64,000 bases of DNA from Bacteroidota bacterium (GCA_029558535.1 JAKQEK010000071.1:62001-126000); one strand, 5' to 3'; counted from the first letter of the stretch, positions 40,275-49,955 are shown. Numbers and translations are program-made. Notes: generated from the sequence alone by a model not told the origin.

Positions 40275-40898
40275 ATGTTTTCGAAGAAAAATTTGAGATT
40301 AATAACAGATCCTATAAATAAAAACAATCCTATTACGATTCAGGTATTGGGAATTTGTTCCGCTCTGGCTGTTACGGTTAAGCTTCAACCGGCTGTTGTC
40401 ATGGCTATAAGTGTGGTTTTTGTGATTGCCATGTCAAATGTTATTATTTCCGCTTTAAGAAATACTATACCTAACAGAATAAGAATTATTGTTCAACTAG
40501 TGGTAATTGCCACTCTGGTAATTGTTGTTGATCAGTTTTTGAAAGCTTACGTATTTGATGTAAGTAAACAATTGTCCGTTTTTGTGGGTTTGATAATTAC
40601 GAATTGTATTGTAATGGGAAGGCTCGAAGCTTTTGCCATGTCAAATAATGTTAAGCGTAGTTTTTTTGATGGACTTGGAAATGGGATAGGGTACGGGTCA
40701 ATTCTGATAATTGTTGCTTTTTTTAGGGAATTGCTTGGAAGTGGAACAATCTGGAATATTAAAATTATTCCGGAGTCATTTTATAATTTCGGATATTTTA
40801 ACAATCAACTTATGATAATGCCACCAATGGCATTAATTGTTGTGGGAATAATAATTTGGGTACAGAGAAGCAAAAACCGTGAAATGATTGAAGATTGA
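40275..40898 (+). CDS. nqrD: Na+-translocating NADH:quinone reductase subunit D
   Basis: Six-helix membrane subunit of about 207 residues; with NqrE it forms the paired inverted membrane unit of Na+-NQR. Start chosen at ATG 40275 ([19 protein letters not shown]), 4 bases after nqrC; the longer frame from TTG 40251 would overlap nqrC. Recognisable blocks are [32 protein letters not shown] (containing the conserved Cys that helps bind the intramembrane iron) and [10 protein letters not shown]. Confidence 0.95.
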   Translation: MFSKKNLRLITDPINKNNPITIQVLGICSALAVTVKLQPAVVMAISVVFVIAMSNVIISALRNTIPNRIRIIVQLVVIATLVIVVDQFLKAYVFDVSKQLSVFVGLIITNCIVMGRLEAFAMSNNVKRSFFDGLGNGIGYGSILIIVAFFRELLGSGTIWNIKIIPESFYNFGYFNNQLMIMPPMALIVVGIIIWVQRSKNREMIED

Positions 40899-40902
40899 AA
40901 TT

Positions 40903-41520
40903 ATGGAAGATATCTTAAACATATTTATCAAATCCGTATTTATTGACAATATGGTTTTTGCCTATTTCCTAGGCATGTGCTCTTACCTTGCTGTTTCAAA
41001 AACTGTTAAAACATCTTTTGGCCTTGGTATTGCTGTAGTTTTTGTGCTGACTATAACAATCCCGATTAATTTTCTGATGGAGAAATATTTATTGAAAGAA
41101 GGAGCCTTGGCTTGGATATCTTCAGATTTTGCTGATGTTGATCTTAGCTTCTTAACTTTTATTCTGTTTATTGCAGTTATTGCATCAATGGTTCAATTGG
41201 TCGAAATGATTATTGAAAAATTTTCACCAGCACTATATTCTTCCTTAGGGATATTTTTACCCTTGATAGCAGTAAATTGTGCAATACTTGGAGGAGCATT
41301 GTTTATGTCCGAACGTGAATATGCAAATATTGGAGAAGCCACAGTTTTTGGGTTTGGCTCCGGAATAGGTTGGCTATTGGCAATAGTCGGAATAGCTGCA
41401 ATCAGAGAAAAAATTAAATACTCAAATATACCTAAACCACTTAAAGGATTGGGAATAACTTTTATAATTACAGGTTTGATGGGTTTGGCTTTTATGGGAT
41501 TTATGGGTATAGATATTTAA
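40903..41520 (+). CDS. nqrE: Na+-translocating NADH:quinone reductase subunit E
   Basis: Six-helix membrane subunit of about 205 residues, paralogous to NqrD. Start chosen at ATG 40903 ([19 protein letters not shown]), 4 bases after nqrD; the frame opens earlier with a TTG inside nqrD. Landmarks are [15 protein letters not shown] with its conserved Cys, [14 protein letters not shown] with the second conserved Cys, and [11 protein letters not shown]. Confidence 0.95.
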   Translation: MEDILNIFIKSVFIDNMVFAYFLGMCSYLAVSKTVKTSFGLGIAVVFVLTITIPINFLMEKYLLKEGALAWISSDFADVDLSFLTFILFIAVIASMVQLVEMIIEKFSPALYSSLGIFLPLIAVNCAILGGALFMSEREYANIGEATVFGFGSGIGWLLAIVGIAAIREKIKYSNIPKPLKGLGITFIITGLMGLAFMGFMGIDI

Positions 41521-41521
41521 A

Positions 41522-42790
41522 ATGTTTTATATGATAATATTATCTGCGCAGACAATAATAATTTTAAGTGCAATTTCAGTTTTTCTGATTGTAATTGTTT
41601 TGTTGGTAATAATGTTGTTGTACGCCAAGAAAAAGCTTACTCCTCAAGGAGAGGTTAAAATTACAATTAACGACGAAAAAGTTTTAGTTGTTCAACCGGG
41701 ATCATCTCTTTTGCAGACTTTAAGCGAAAATAAAATTTTTGTTCCGTCTGCTTGTGGTGGAGGAGGCACTTGTGGTATGTGTAAATGCAGAATATTGGAG
41801 GGCGGCGGAACGATTTTACCAACGGAAACAGGTTTTTTTAAAAGAAAAGAGCAACAAAATTTTTGGCGTTTGGCTTGTCAGGTAAAAGTTAGAAACGATT
41901 TGCAAATAGAACTCCCTCAAGAAGTTATGGGTGTAAAAAAATGGGAGTGTGAAGTAGTTTCAAACAGAAATGTTGCAACTTTTATTAAAGAGTTTGTAGT
42001 GAAATTACCTGATGGCGAAAATCTGGAGTTTTTATCGGGAGGATATATCCAAATAGATGTGCCGGTAATATCTGTTGATTATTCAAAAGATATTGAAGTT
42101 GAAGAAGAATATCGTCAGGATTGGGATGCCCTCAAGTTATGGAATTTAAAAATGATAAATGAAGAAACTACTTTCAGAGCTTATTCTATGGCAAATCATC
42201 CGGCTGAAGGAAATGTGATAATGTTGAATGTACGTATTGCTACACCTCCCTGGGACAGAAAAACCAATTCATTTGCTAAGTTAAATCCCGGTGTGTGTTC
42301 ATCATTTATATTTTCTCGTAAACCCGGTGATAAGGTAATGATTTCCGGCCCGTATGGAGAATTTCATATTAAAAATACAGATAGAGAAATTTTGTTTATT
42401 GGTGGTGGGGCAGGTATGGCTCCCATGCGTTCTCATATTTTTCATTTGTTCAATACAGAAAAAACTTCACGCAAAGTTTCTTTTTGGTATGGAGCAAGAT
42501 CAAAACGCGAAATTTTTTATGAAGAAGAATTTAGAGAAATAGAACGACAATACTCTAATTTTAAATTTAATATTGCTTTATCCGAACCTAAAGAAGAAGA
42601 TGAATGGACAGGTTATGTAGGTTTTATTCACAAAGTGATTTATGATGAGTATCTGGGAAATATCGAAGAACCCGAAGACATTGAATATTATTTGTGTGGT
42701 CCGCCAATGATGAATGATGCTGTACTTAAAATGCTTGATAATCTTGGCGTTCCGGATGAAATGATTGCATTTGATGATTTCGGAGGTTAA
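41522..42790 (+). CDS. nqrF: Na+-translocating NADH:quinone reductase subunit F
   Basis: NADH-oxidising subunit, 422 residues. One N-terminal membrane helix (about 8-34) anchors a [2Fe-2S] ferredoxin domain with ligands C78, C84, C87 and C119 (ACGGGGTCGMC, then RLACQ). The FAD site is RAYSMANHP and the NADH site GGGAGMAPMRSHIF; the C-terminal YLCGPPMMNDAV and final DDFGG are typical. Starts one base after nqrE. It ends the nqr cluster; apbE follows after about 60 bases. Confidence 0.97.
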   Translation: MFYMIILSAQTIIILSAISVFLIVIVLLVIMLLYAKKKLTPQGEVKITINDEKVLVVQPGSSLLQTLSENKIFVPSACGGGGTCGMCKCRILEGGGTILPTETGFFKRKEQQNFWRLACQVKVRNDLQIELPQEVMGVKKWECEVVSNRNVATFIKEFVVKLPDGENLEFLSGGYIQIDVPVISVDYSKDIEVEEEYRQDWDALKLWNLKMINEETTFRAYSMANHPAEGNVIMLNVRIATPPWDRKTNSFAKLNPGVCSSFIFSRKPGDKVMISGPYGEFHIKNTDREILFIGGGAGMAPMRSHIFHLFNTEKTSRKVSFWYGARSKREIFYEEEFREIERQYSNFKFNIALSEPKEEDEWTGYVGFIHKVIYDEYLGNIEEPEDIEYYLCGPPMMNDAVLKMLDNLGVPDEMIAFDDFGG

Positions 42791-42851
42791 AATATTTAAG
42801 CAAAAATAAAGCCTTTTGTTAATTTTTTGTATCTTGCACAAAATTAGCAAT

Positions 42852-43859
42852 ATGAGAGTTGCAATAATTTTACTGACTTGTTTGATCTTGTTTTCTTGTG
42901 GTAATAGCAAGAAGAAGGTTTATCGTTATTACGAAGGACCTATTCAGGGAACATATTTTCATATAACTTATGAATGGCATGAGGATTTGTCTCAACAGAT
43001 TGATAGCTTGTTACAAAAATTTAATAAATCTCTTTCGAATTATGATACAACTTCGGTAATATCGCAGATAAACTATAATAAGTCAAATGTTGCGGATGAA
43101 TTATTTATTAAAATGTTTCAAACATCGTTGGAAGTATATCAGAAAAGTGATGGTGCTTTTGATATTACTGTTGCACCAATTGTAAATCTGTGGGGTTTCG
43201 GATGGCTAAAAAATAACGAAAATTTTATTCCTGATTCAATTATTATTAAGGATTATCTTAAATATGTTGGAATGGATAAGGTACAGCTTGAAGATGGTAA
43301 AATAATAAAAAGTTTCCCTGAATCAATGCTTGTTTCAAATGCAATTGCTCAGGGCTTATCGGTTGACTATGTTTCAGATTACTTATTCTCCTTAGGGCTT
43401 AAGAATTTTTTGGTAGAAATAGGGGGGGAATTATACTGCTTGGGTGTTAACAGTCAGGGCAATTCCTGGAGAATAGGAATAGATAAACCCATAGAAAATA
43501 GTGATTATAATAGCAGGGAAAATCAGATCATAATAAATGTTTCAGGGAAAGCAATAGCTACTTCGGGCAATTATAGAAAGTATGTTGAAAATAATAATCA
43601 AAAATTTGGGCACTCCGTTGATCCTAGAACCGGTTATCCAGCAGAGAACTCTTTGTTAAGTGCTTCGGTGATTTCCGAATCATGTATGTATTGTGATGCC
43701 TGGGCAACTGCATTTATGGTCTGTGGGCTTGAGAAATCTGTTGAAATCGCCGAAAATGATCCAAATATTGAAGCCTATTTTATATATGAGGACAAAAATG
43801 GGAAAACCCAATCCCGAATGACATCAGGCTTTAAAAAATATGTTTGTGATAGTTACTAA
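42852..43859 (+). CDS. apbE: FAD:protein FMN transferase (lipoprotein)
   Basis: Attaches FMN from FAD to Thr in target flavoproteins outside the membrane, here most likely NqrB and NqrC encoded just upstream. Start chosen at ATG 42852 (MRVAIILLTCLILFSC), a lipoprotein signal with C16; the frame is open upstream from TTG 42816 but that part is not signal-like. ApbE marks: QGTYFHITYEW, KFNKSLSNYDTTSVISQIN, GAFDITVAPIVNLWGFG, FLVEIGGELYCLG, ATSGNYRKY and GHSVDPRTGYPAEN. The length (335 residues) is normal. Having apbE with nqr is a common arrangement. Confidence 0.95.
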   Translation: MRVAIILLTCLILFSCGNSKKKVYRYYEGPIQGTYFHITYEWHEDLSQQIDSLLQKFNKSLSNYDTTSVISQINYNKSNVADELFIKMFQTSLEVYQKSDGAFDITVAPIVNLWGFGWLKNNENFIPDSIIIKDYLKYVGMDKVQLEDGKIIKSFPESMLVSNAIAQGLSVDYVSDYLFSLGLKNFLVEIGGELYCLGVNSQGNSWRIGIDKPIENSDYNSRENQIIINVSGKAIATSGNYRKYVENNNQKFGHSVDPRTGYPAENSLLSASVISESCMYCDAWATAFMVCGLEKSVEIAENDPNIEAYFIYEDKNGKTQSRMTSGFKKYVCDSY

Positions 43860-43912
43860 AATATAATTGAACATATTTTGCTTTTTTCGGTTTTATCCCA
43901 TAAAACAATTAA

Positions 43913-44410
43913 ATGATACAGCCTAGTAAACAGATTGAAAATATTCTTTCAGAATCAAATGAGTATGATTGTGATATAAACTTATATTGTGCTGTCTTGT
44001 CTTATATTCCTTATTTTAAAGATATAAAAGAGGATGACTACATTAAATATCACAAAGACCATAGTTTTGAATATAGCCCTGAATTTTATTCATTTATAAA
44101 AGCACTAAATGATGCGAAACTTGTTGAAGATGAAGAAAAAATGGCTTCTTTTTTAAAATCTTATAATTTGCATTGTGGATATAACAAATGGATAAAAGAC
44201 ATGAATATAGTTTTGGAAAACGAAGAATTATTGGGTAGAGCTAATATTAGTTTGCTTAAAAAAGTGATGTTTTCATTAATAAGACTCGAAAGGGTTTGTC
44301 CGGGAAGTTGGGGAATTGATGCCGAGTCCGGAAATTGGCTTAAAATATTAAATCAGCTTAAAAGAATACTATCAGAAATTTATAAAGAGAACAAATCTAA
44401 TGCGAATTAG
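43913..44410 (+). CDS. DUF6508-like protein
   Basis: A 165-residue cytoplasmic protein without signal peptide. The motif FSLIRLERVCPGSWG near residues 124-138 resembles the RxERFxxG(S/H) core of DUF6508 proteins, small bacterial proteins of unknown role. The N-terminal half is acidic and mostly helical, with FYSFIKALNDAKLV typical of such short domains. The assignment rests on that core pattern alone. It follows apbE by 53 bases and converges with the wbqC-like gene, leaving only 7 bases between them. Confidence 0.65.
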   Translation: MIQPSKQIENILSESNEYDCDINLYCAVLSYIPYFKDIKEDDYIKYHKDHSFEYSPEFYSFIKALNDAKLVEDEEKMASFLKSYNLHCGYNKWIKDMNIVLENEELLGRANISLLKKVMFSLIRLERVCPGSWGIDAESGNWLKILNQLKRILSEIYKENKSNAN

Positions 44411-44417
44411 TATTTGC

Positions 44418-45038
44418 TTAAGGAATTGATTTTTCTAAAGTACTAATACTTAAAGGTCCCATATTAAAAATAAGGTCTATAATACTCAAATCTTCAACAA
44501 ATCCATGCCTGTCAGAAAAAACCTGAATATATTCAGCTTGTTTGAATTCTTTGTCCTCTGAGCTTTTGTGCGATTTAGGATGTATTAAATTCCTATAATC
44601 TTTAATATCATCATCTTCAATATATTTATTGCTATAATCGTAAACGGGAGATAAGTTTAATATTTTAAAAACAATTTCAAGAATTTTTGAATTAAGATCA
44701 ACCAGAAATTTTTGTTTCTCAGTTAATAAAGGCAAGATATCCGGTATATAATAATCATAAAATGCCGAATTTTTATATGCTGATAAAATTGTTCTATAAT
44801 GATTCATTTGCCAATTTTCAGAATAATCAATTTCAACATCTTTGAGTACACAGTGATTGTTTTTTTTTATTGGGACAATTAATGAACTAATTCCATTGGC
44901 TGCCATAATATTACAGCGATTTCTATATGTTTGTTTAGTAAAATTCTCGTAAATATCAATTGTGATCTTGTCATTTATTATAAATTTACTTATATATCTA
45001 TTGCTGGGAAAATAAGATGAAAAAATAACAGCCTTCAT
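44418..45038 (-). CDS. WbqC-like family protein
   Basis: A 206-residue protein of the WbqC family (PF08889-like): FSSYFPSNRYISKFI at the N-terminus, CNIMAANGISSLIVPI, and the characteristic NWQMNHYRTILSAYKNSAFYDYY block around residues 76-98. In this family the Arg/Gln/His residues of the last block are conserved; some members lie in O-antigen clusters, but many Bacteroidota copies sit beside dapB and lepB as here. The ATG overlaps the stop of the signal peptidase-like gene by one base (TAATG), showing tight coupling. The biochemical role is not established. Confidence 0.88.
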   Translation of the reverse strand: MKAVIFSSYFPSNRYISKFIINDKITIDIYENFTKQTYRNRCNIMAANGISSLIVPIKKNNHCVLKDVEIDYSENWQMNHYRTILSAYKNSAFYDYYIPDILPLLTEKQKFLVDLNSKILEIVFKILNLSPVYDYSNKYIEDDDIKDYRNLIHPKSHKSSEDKEFKQAEYIQVFSDRHGFVEDLSIIDLIFNMGPLSISTLEKSIP

Positions 45039-45928
45039 TAGTTAAGAACTTTTCCAATAATATAATTTTCGGGAATAAATCCCAATGTCCTAGAGTCGGG
45101 TTTATTGAATCTGTTATCATTAAGAACAAAATAATAATCTTTCTTAAATGTATATTGAGTTGCCGGTTGATTATTGATTTTAATGTTATTGCCAAAAATA
45201 TACAAATCGTTGTCTTCATAAACATCAATAATCTTCTTATATAATAGAATGTTTTTTCTGTCAAGAATAACTGTTATTCCTTGTTGTGGAACAACTACAG
45301 GACCCCAATTGTCTCTATTCCACGGATAGCCTTGCCCGGGAAAAATTCCCAATTCTCCTTTGTTTATATCACCAACAATTTTTCTAACATTTACAATGCC
45401 TGATAATTCTGCAATCTGCTCAGCAATATATTGTGTGGCAATAAATTCACATGCTTTATTGTTGTTTAATGAATCAGTAATTTCAACTTTAAAGTCGTCA
45501 AGCAGTTCTTTGAAATTAGTTTCTTCCTGCATACTAAGTCTGAAAAGAAAATATCTTTCATAGTTTTCAGCAACTAAATTATCATTAACATAAACTTCTG
45601 TTTGTCTGATATGAATAATATCTCCGGGTAGAGCAATTATTCGTGAACATAAATTTTCTTTTTCTTTAAAGTCAGGGTCAATAAATACAGGACTTTTGTA
45701 TATTACTAAATCTCCTTGATTTAATATTGAAGAAGCTTTAGGTTTTAGAAAATTCATGTACATATTATCATTCTTAATTTTTCTAATCATGAACCTTTTA
45801 ATTTCAATAGGGTATATTTCAGCCTTGTAAAACCCAAATGATGATAAAAAAGCGATGATTAGTAATACAAAAATACAAGCAAGAGTAATTATTATTGCTC
45901 TTTTTTTATCCATAATATTATTTTTCAT
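45038..45928 (-). CDS. Signal peptidase I-like protein, both catalytic residues apparently missing
   Basis: A 296-residue paralogue of the neighbouring signal peptidase. One N-terminal membrane helix (about 10-33) precedes an S26-like fold. Box C ([13 protein letters not shown]), box D ([14 protein letters not shown]) and box E ([16 protein letters not shown]) are readable. In box D the catalytic Lys of KRxxxxPGD is Ser95. In the box B region, eight residues before GD, there is no SM pair, so the nucleophile seems absent too. It probably keeps the fold as a partner or regulator of the active enzyme. ATG 45928 overlaps lepB by 11 bases; the ATG at 45913, 4 bases after lepB, is an equally good start. 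Confidence 0.85.
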   Translation of the reverse strand: MKNNIMDKKRAIIITLACIFVLLIIAFLSSFGFYKAEIYPIEIKRFMIRKIKNDNMYMNFLKPKASSILNQGDLVIYKSPVFIDPDFKEKENLCSRIIALPGDIIHIRQTEVYVNDNLVAENYERYFLFRLSMQEETNFKELLDDFKVEITDSLNNNKACEFIATQYIAEQIAELSGIVNVRKIVGDINKGELGIFPGQGYPWNRDNWGPVVVPQQGITVILDRKNILLYKKIIDVYEDNDLYIFGNNIKINNQPATQYTFKKDYYFVLNDNRFNKPDSRTLGFIPENYIIGKVLN

Positions 45929-47573
45929 TATGTACTACTTTTCCTATTCTGTTCCATCTGATTCCGCCATATTCTTTATCTCGTGATAACCATATAAGCC
46001 ATGCTTTTCCAACAACGTGGTCTTCGGGAACAAATCCCCAGAATCTTGAATCTGCTGAATTATGTCTGTTATCACCCATCATCCAATAGTAGTTCATTTT
46101 AAATGTGTATTCAGTTGTTTCTTTACCATTAATGAATATTTTATTTCCTTTAACTTCAAGAGTATTATGTTCATAATATCCGATTATTCTACTATATAAA
46201 GGCAGAATTACAGTATCAAGTTTAATAGTAGCTCCTGCAGCTGGAACATACATGGGGCCAAACCAGTCAACATTCCATTTGTAATTATCGTTGTGGGGGA
46301 AAATTCTAAATCTTTCACTATAGTCAGCAATAGAATCTAACACATCTTTTTTAATACTTTTAATAAAAGTCATTTTTGAAAATTTGTCAAAATTTGCTTT
46401 TGTCAAAGGAATTATAAATGCACTGCCAGCATCTGTAAATCTTATATCAGATTTGTTTATTTCGTATTCTTTTAATACTCTTTCAGGAATATCGCTTCCA
46501 TCTGTTTGAACAACATAGTTAAATTGTTTTGTAGGAATATCTTTTTGAGCTTTACCATTTACAAAAACTTCTCCATTTTTAACCTGTATTGTGTCACCTC
46601 CAACAGCAACACATCTTTTGATGTAGTTTTCTCTTTTATCAACAGGTCTGATTATAATTTCATAAACGTCCCAAATAATTTGTCTGGCCATTTTATCATA
46701 ATCGGCCTTTGTTTTAATTCTTGGTCCGCTTTTGTAAAATTCTTTATCATATTCCTGCATTTTTTGAACGGCAAGTTGTAATAACTCATTTGTATGTGCA
46801 GGGTTAGCATTTGGATTAAAAAGATGAAAAGCAAGTTCACGATAATATTCCGGAGACTTTGGATTTACGATTACGCTCGAATCTCCTTTGACACTGACTA
46901 AAACGGCATAATCATATTCCTGCATCAGATATGAGGCAATTCTGACTATATCGTAGTAGTCCTGAGCCTGATTTTGAACGCAGACAGTATCGCCAGTTGG
47001 ATAATTGAAAACAACCATATCGTCACGTTTCACTTCTCCCCAGCCAACCATACGTTCGTATTCGTTTTGTATCCATAAGAGGTACGAAGGAGTCGATTTC
47101 GTTAATGGTAGTGTGTGATGAACAAACGGAAAGGAGAGTGGAGTCATTGGAACTCTTGGACCGTAAGCGACTTTACTGACAAATAAATAGTCGCCGACCA
47201 GTAAAGTCTTTTCCATCGAAGATGTCGGAATAGTAAATGCCTCGAAGAAGAAAATCCTGATAAATGATGCAGCAATTACTGCAAATATTAATGCATCAAC
47301 CCATTCAAGAGTTTTTCGGGCTATTTTAGTGTATTTTTTATCTTTTTTTGGCTTCCAGAAAGCCCATCTCACTTTTTTAGTGATATAAATGTCAACTATA
47401 ATTATTTCACCTATAAGCCACCAATAGCTGCCCATCCAGACAACCCACAAAATATAACAGATACTTACAACCGCAAACCAAATCCATTTGTTTTTAAGCT
47501 TTTGAACAATACTGCTGTTAGCGATTTTTGATTTTAATCCTAAATTTTTCGTTTTTGTTGTTTTTTGTGCCAT
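45918..47573 (-). CDS. lepB: Signal peptidase I (active form)
   Basis: Inner-membrane serine-lysine protease that removes signal peptides. At 551 residues it is much longer than E. coli LepB, which is usual in Bacteroidota because of an insertion between the catalytic boxes. The N-terminus has hydrophobic segments (about 30-65 and 92-112). Box [11 protein letters not shown] contains S119, box [12 protein letters not shown] contains K319, and box [20 protein letters not shown] is intact. The insertion (about 150-300) includes helical charged segments of unknown role. It lies 2 bases after dapB and is followed by its apparently inactive paralogue and wbqC. Confidence 0.94.
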   Translation of the reverse strand: MAQKTTKTKNLGLKSKIANSSIVQKLKNKWIWFAVVSICYILWVVWMGSYWWLIGEIIIVDIYITKKVRWAFWKPKKDKKYTKIARKTLEWVDALIFAVIAASFIRIFFFEAFTIPTSSMEKTLLVGDYLFVSKVAYGPRVPMTPLSFPFVHHTLPLTKSTPSYLLWIQNEYERMVGWGEVKRDDMVVFNYPTGDTVCVQNQAQDYYDIVRIASYLMQEYDYAVLVSVKGDSSVIVNPKSPEYYRELAFHLFNPNANPAHTNELLQLAVQKMQEYDKEFYKSGPRIKTKADYDKMARQIIWDVYEIIIRPVDKRENYIKRCVAVGGDTIQVKNGEVFVNGKAQKDIPTKQFNYVVQTDGSDIPERVLKEYEINKSDIRFTDAGSAFIIPLTKANFDKFSKMTFIKSIKKDVLDSIADYSERFRIFPHNDNYKWNVDWFGPMYVPAAGATIKLDTVILPLYSRIIGYYEHNTLEVKGNKIFINGKETTEYTFKMNYYWMMGDNRHNSADSRFWGFVPEDHVVGKAWLIWLSRDKEYGGIRWNRIGKVVHNEK

Positions 47574-47575
47574 AA

Positions 47576-48292
47576 TTATAGTTTTAATAAGTCACTCATC
47601 GAAAATACTCCGATTTTGCCAATAACAAATTCAGCCGCCATAATAGCTCCTTGTGCCAGTCCTCTTCTCGACTTTGCTGAATGGCTTATGCTGATTATAT
47701 CAATGTCATTTTCCCATATAATTTTATGATCTCCATAAATTTCACCTTCTCTAAACGAGTTGATTTCTATTTTATTTTTTTCATTACACGGATTTAACAT
47801 CCATTTAACATATTTTGGATTATTCTTAATAATTCCATTTGCTAAAGTTATTGCAGTACCGCTTGGTTTGTCTAGCTTATGAATATGATGAGTTTCTTCA
47901 ATTTTTGCTTCATAATCATTAAATCCCGACAAAAGTTCAGCAAGCTTTTCGTTAATCTTCATAAATACATTAACTCCAATGCTAAAATTTGAAGCATAAA
48001 ATACTGCTGCCGAATTTTTGATGCATAATTTTTTAAACTCATCTTTATTTAAATCCCATCCTGTTGTACCACTAACGACTGAAATGCCGTTCTGTAAACA
48101 ATTGATAACATTTTGTTTAGCTGAATTGGGGGAAGTAAATTCTATAGCAATGTCTGCAATAGATTTTAGATTTTCGCTAATTTTATCGGTTGTGTTAATA
48201 TCAATAACAGCAGTAATAGTATGCCCACGCTCTAAGGCAATTTGCTCAACAGCTTTGCCCATTTTACCGTAACCAATTAGTGCAATTCTCAT
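47576..48292 (-). CDS. dapB: 4-hydroxy-tetrahydrodipicolinate reductase
   Basis: Reduces the dihydrodipicolinate precursor with NAD(P)H in the lysine and diaminopimelate pathway. The 238 residues fit the shorter DapB branch. The NAD(P)H site is [14 protein letters not shown] at the N-terminus; SGTTGW marks the middle; the catalytic block is [15 protein letters not shown] with the conserved His and Lys; [10 protein letters not shown] closes the substrate site. It heads a leftward operon with lepB, the lepB-like gene and wbqC. Confidence 0.96.
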   Translation of the reverse strand: MRIALIGYGKMGKAVEQIALERGHTITAVIDINTTDKISENLKSIADIAIEFTSPNSAKQNVINCLQNGISVVSGTTGWDLNKDEFKKLCIKNSAAVFYASNFSIGVNVFMKINEKLAELLSGFNDYEAKIEETHHIHKLDKPSGTAITLANGIIKNNPKYVKWMLNPCNEKNKIEINSFREGEIYGDHKIIWENDIDIISISHSAKSRRGLAQGAIMAAEFVIGKIGVFSMSDLLKL

Positions 48293-48399
48293 AATATAAT
48301 TTATGTTGTAAAAATACTATTATTTTTTGAAGCAATGTAATTTAAGAAATTAAAATATTGTTTAGCCTTTAATTATTCTTCCTCCCAACCATAACCACC

Positions 48400-48428
48400 A
48401 CTCCAACGCGAATGACTCGCGCTGGAGT
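48400..48428. repeat. REP palindrome 1
   Basis: ACTCCAACGCG, a 7-base loop AATGACT, then CGCGCTGGAGT; one mismatched pair. It lies between dapB and the OMP gene and is the most diverged of six copies. Its left flank (CTTTAATTATTCTTCC, about 48367-48383) recurs before REP 6. Confidence 0.85.
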
Positions 48429-48451
48429 TTGAGAGTTTGAGTTGGTGAAAT

Positions 48452-49075
48452 CTAAAATTTATAACACAAACTAACTCGCCCTATTGCGCTAATGTGATTG
48501 AAATATCCAATAAAATCATTGCTGCCTTTTAGTACGACTTGCAGTGGAAGACCATAATCGTTAATTTCTCTAATGTACCATTGTTTTGGCGAGAAACCAA
48601 ATCCGCCGGTAAGGTTTATGCAAAGTTTATCAGTGGGATATAGTTTATATCCTGTAAGTAATCCTATAGATATTTTATGTTCTTTTAAACTAATAGTTAA
48701 GTTATTGTTTTCTGCATACTCAATTTGTGCAGGGGTAAATTCGTCAACATTTTTCACAAAATTGTGTAAAAGCCAATACCTTGCATAAATGCCGTAATAA
48801 AACGCATCAACTTCTTTGGCATTAGTTTTATATTTCTTTAATTCTAAATTAGCAAAGCTATTGTGCTTACGGTGGTAAATCGGGTCTTCTGTTATTATTC
48901 CATAACTTTTCTTTGAATAAAATGAACCCCCCAAGCTAAAACTTATTTTATTATTAAACTTATGCTCCACTGCAAGTCCGGGTAAATCTAGAATGCCTCC
49001 GTATATTGATACCTCAGTTTGAGTAAATGCTTTTACTAGGATTAGTTGAAAAACTGCTAGAATAATTATTTTCAT
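48452..49075 (-). CDS. Outer membrane beta-barrel-like protein
   Basis: About 207 residues. Start chosen at ATG 49075 (MKIIILAVFQLILVKAFTQ), which gives a proper signal peptide; the frame also opens 48 bases upstream at 49123. The mature protein is a run of short amphipathic strands with Gly/aromatic endings (VSIYGGILDLPGLAVEHKF, ISFSLGGSFYSKKSYG, ISIGLLTGYKLYPTDKLCI, LTGGFGFSPKQWYI) and ends RVSLCYKF, where a C-terminal aromatic is typical of outer membrane barrels. It resembles OmpA/OprF-like or DUF3575-type small barrels; no specific family is assigned. It sits inside the REP island with palindromes on both sides. Confidence 0.65.
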   Translation of the reverse strand: MKIIILAVFQLILVKAFTQTEVSIYGGILDLPGLAVEHKFNNKISFSLGGSFYSKKSYGIITEDPIYHRKHNSFANLELKKYKTNAKEVDAFYYGIYARYWLLHNFVKNVDEFTPAQIEYAENNNLTISLKEHKISIGLLTGYKLYPTDKLCINLTGGFGFSPKQWYIREINDYGLPLQVVLKGSNDFIGYFNHISAIGRVSLCYKF

Positions 49076-49177
49076 CAACAGCCATTTAAAGTTTATAATA
49101 TAATCGCTTTTATTTGAATGCAAATTTATTTAAGTTTTCTAAATCTCCAAAGTGTATTATTCTCGCCAAACTCCAAG

Positions 49178-49206
49178 ACTCCAGCGCGAGTTACTCGCGT
49201 TGGAGT
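49178..49206. repeat. REP palindrome 2
   Basis: ACTCCAGCGCGAGT, one T, then ACTCGCGTTGGAGT: a 14-base inverted repeat with one G-T pair. It is followed by GGTGTCTTTACA. Confidence 0.88.
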
Positions 49207-49226
49207 GGTGTCTTTACATTCCAAAA

Positions 49227-49252
49227 CTACAGCGCGAGTTACTCGCGCTGGT
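49227..49252. repeat. REP palindrome 3
   Basis: The core AGCGCGAGTTACTCGCGCT is perfect apart from the centre; the outer arms (CTAC and GGTG) have drifted. It begins the first unit of a tandem duplication that includes the transposase 3' end. Confidence 0.85.
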
Positions 49253-49341
49253 GAATTGAATCTTTACAATTTTTTCATTATTCAATGTTTATATCTAATA
49301 TTCCACCAATTCCTGAATAATTCCTTGCAGATGAATACCCA

Positions 49342-49372
49342 AACTCCAGCGCGAGTTACTCGCGTTGGAGTT
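49342..49372. repeat. REP palindrome 4
   Basis: AACTCCAGCGCGAGT, one T, then ACTCGCGTTGGAGTT, 24 bases from the 3' end of the transposase gene. It starts the second unit of the tandem duplication. Confidence 0.88.
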
Positions 49373-49395
49373 ACAGAATATCTTTACAATTTTTA

Positions 49396-49932
49396 TTATT
49401 CAATGATTATATCTAAAACTCCACACATTCCTGAATAATTTCTTGCAGATGAAAACTTATACTCTGTTGCATATGATACAAATCCCGCATCAACAGGATT
49501 TAAATGAATATAATTAAGTTTTTGTTTAAAAATCTTTTCTGTACTAATTTCAATAGGATGAAAACCATCTTGCCAAAACTTGTATTTCCAATTTCTTCTA
49601 ATACGTAATCCTTCATTCCTAAAAACCGTCAGCATTTTATTTTTATCCCCTGATAGTTCCATTTCCTTAATGATTTTCACAGATGTAAATTTTTTCATAT
49701 CACGCATTATATTACTAATCCTTATGTCATTCCCTCTTGCAATAATGTGAAAATGAGTCGGCATTAAACAATAAGCGTACAATTCCATACCTTTATGATT
49801 CTGACAAAAGCGTATTGAGTCTATAAGTATATTAATATATTTTTCTTCAATAAATACCTTTTCCCAGTTTACAACTGTACTTGTAATAAAATAAGCTTTG
49901 GTATCGTCATGGGCTTTGTAATATTCTGACAT
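49396..49932 (-). CDS. REP-associated tyrosine transposase (RAYT, Y1/HUH family)
   Basis: A 178-residue single-strand DNA transposase related to TnpA of IS200/IS605. The HUH motif is in LMPTHFHIIARG and the catalytic Tyr in KLNYIHLNPVDAGF, spaced as in RAYT proteins; KFWQDGFHPIEI is another family block. Start chosen at ATG 49932 (MSEYYKAHDD), because a -7 element at 49948-49955 overlaps the alternative ATG at 49950. RAYTs act on flanking REP palindromes, and here six REP copies lie within about 1 kb on each side. Nothing suggests inactivation: the frame is intact and both motifs are present. Confidence 0.9.
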   Translation of the reverse strand: MSEYYKAHDDTKAYFITSTVVNWEKVFIEEKYINILIDSIRFCQNHKGMELYAYCLMPTHFHIIARGNDIRISNIMRDMKKFTSVKIIKEMELSGDKNKMLTVFRNEGLRIRRNWKYKFWQDGFHPIEISTEKIFKQKLNYIHLNPVDAGFVSYATEYKFSSARNYSGMCGVLDIIIE

Positions 49933-49947
49933 GAAGCAATGTTTAAA

Positions 49948-49955
49948 CAAAGATA
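49948..49955 (-). promoter_or_regulatory. Bacteroidota -7 element of the RAYT gene
   Basis: On the minus strand TATCTTTG matches TAnnTTTG, 15 bases before the ATG at 49932; it sets the start of the transposase. Confidence 0.55.

Larger units (their letters stand above)
49076..49395. repeat. REP-rich intergenic region with three direct REP units
   Basis: This 320-base gap holds REP 2, REP 3 and REP 4. Each REP is followed by TCTTTACA, after about 8 bases. The part after REP 3 (49259-49336) is a copy of the part after REP 4 (49378-49453), which runs into the 3' end of the transposase gene. No protein-coding gene is supported here. Confidence 0.8.

Noticed and set aside
44998..45264. Minus-strand frame overlapping the signal peptidase-like and wbqC genes
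   Set aside because: Alternative frame across two well supported, overlapping genes.
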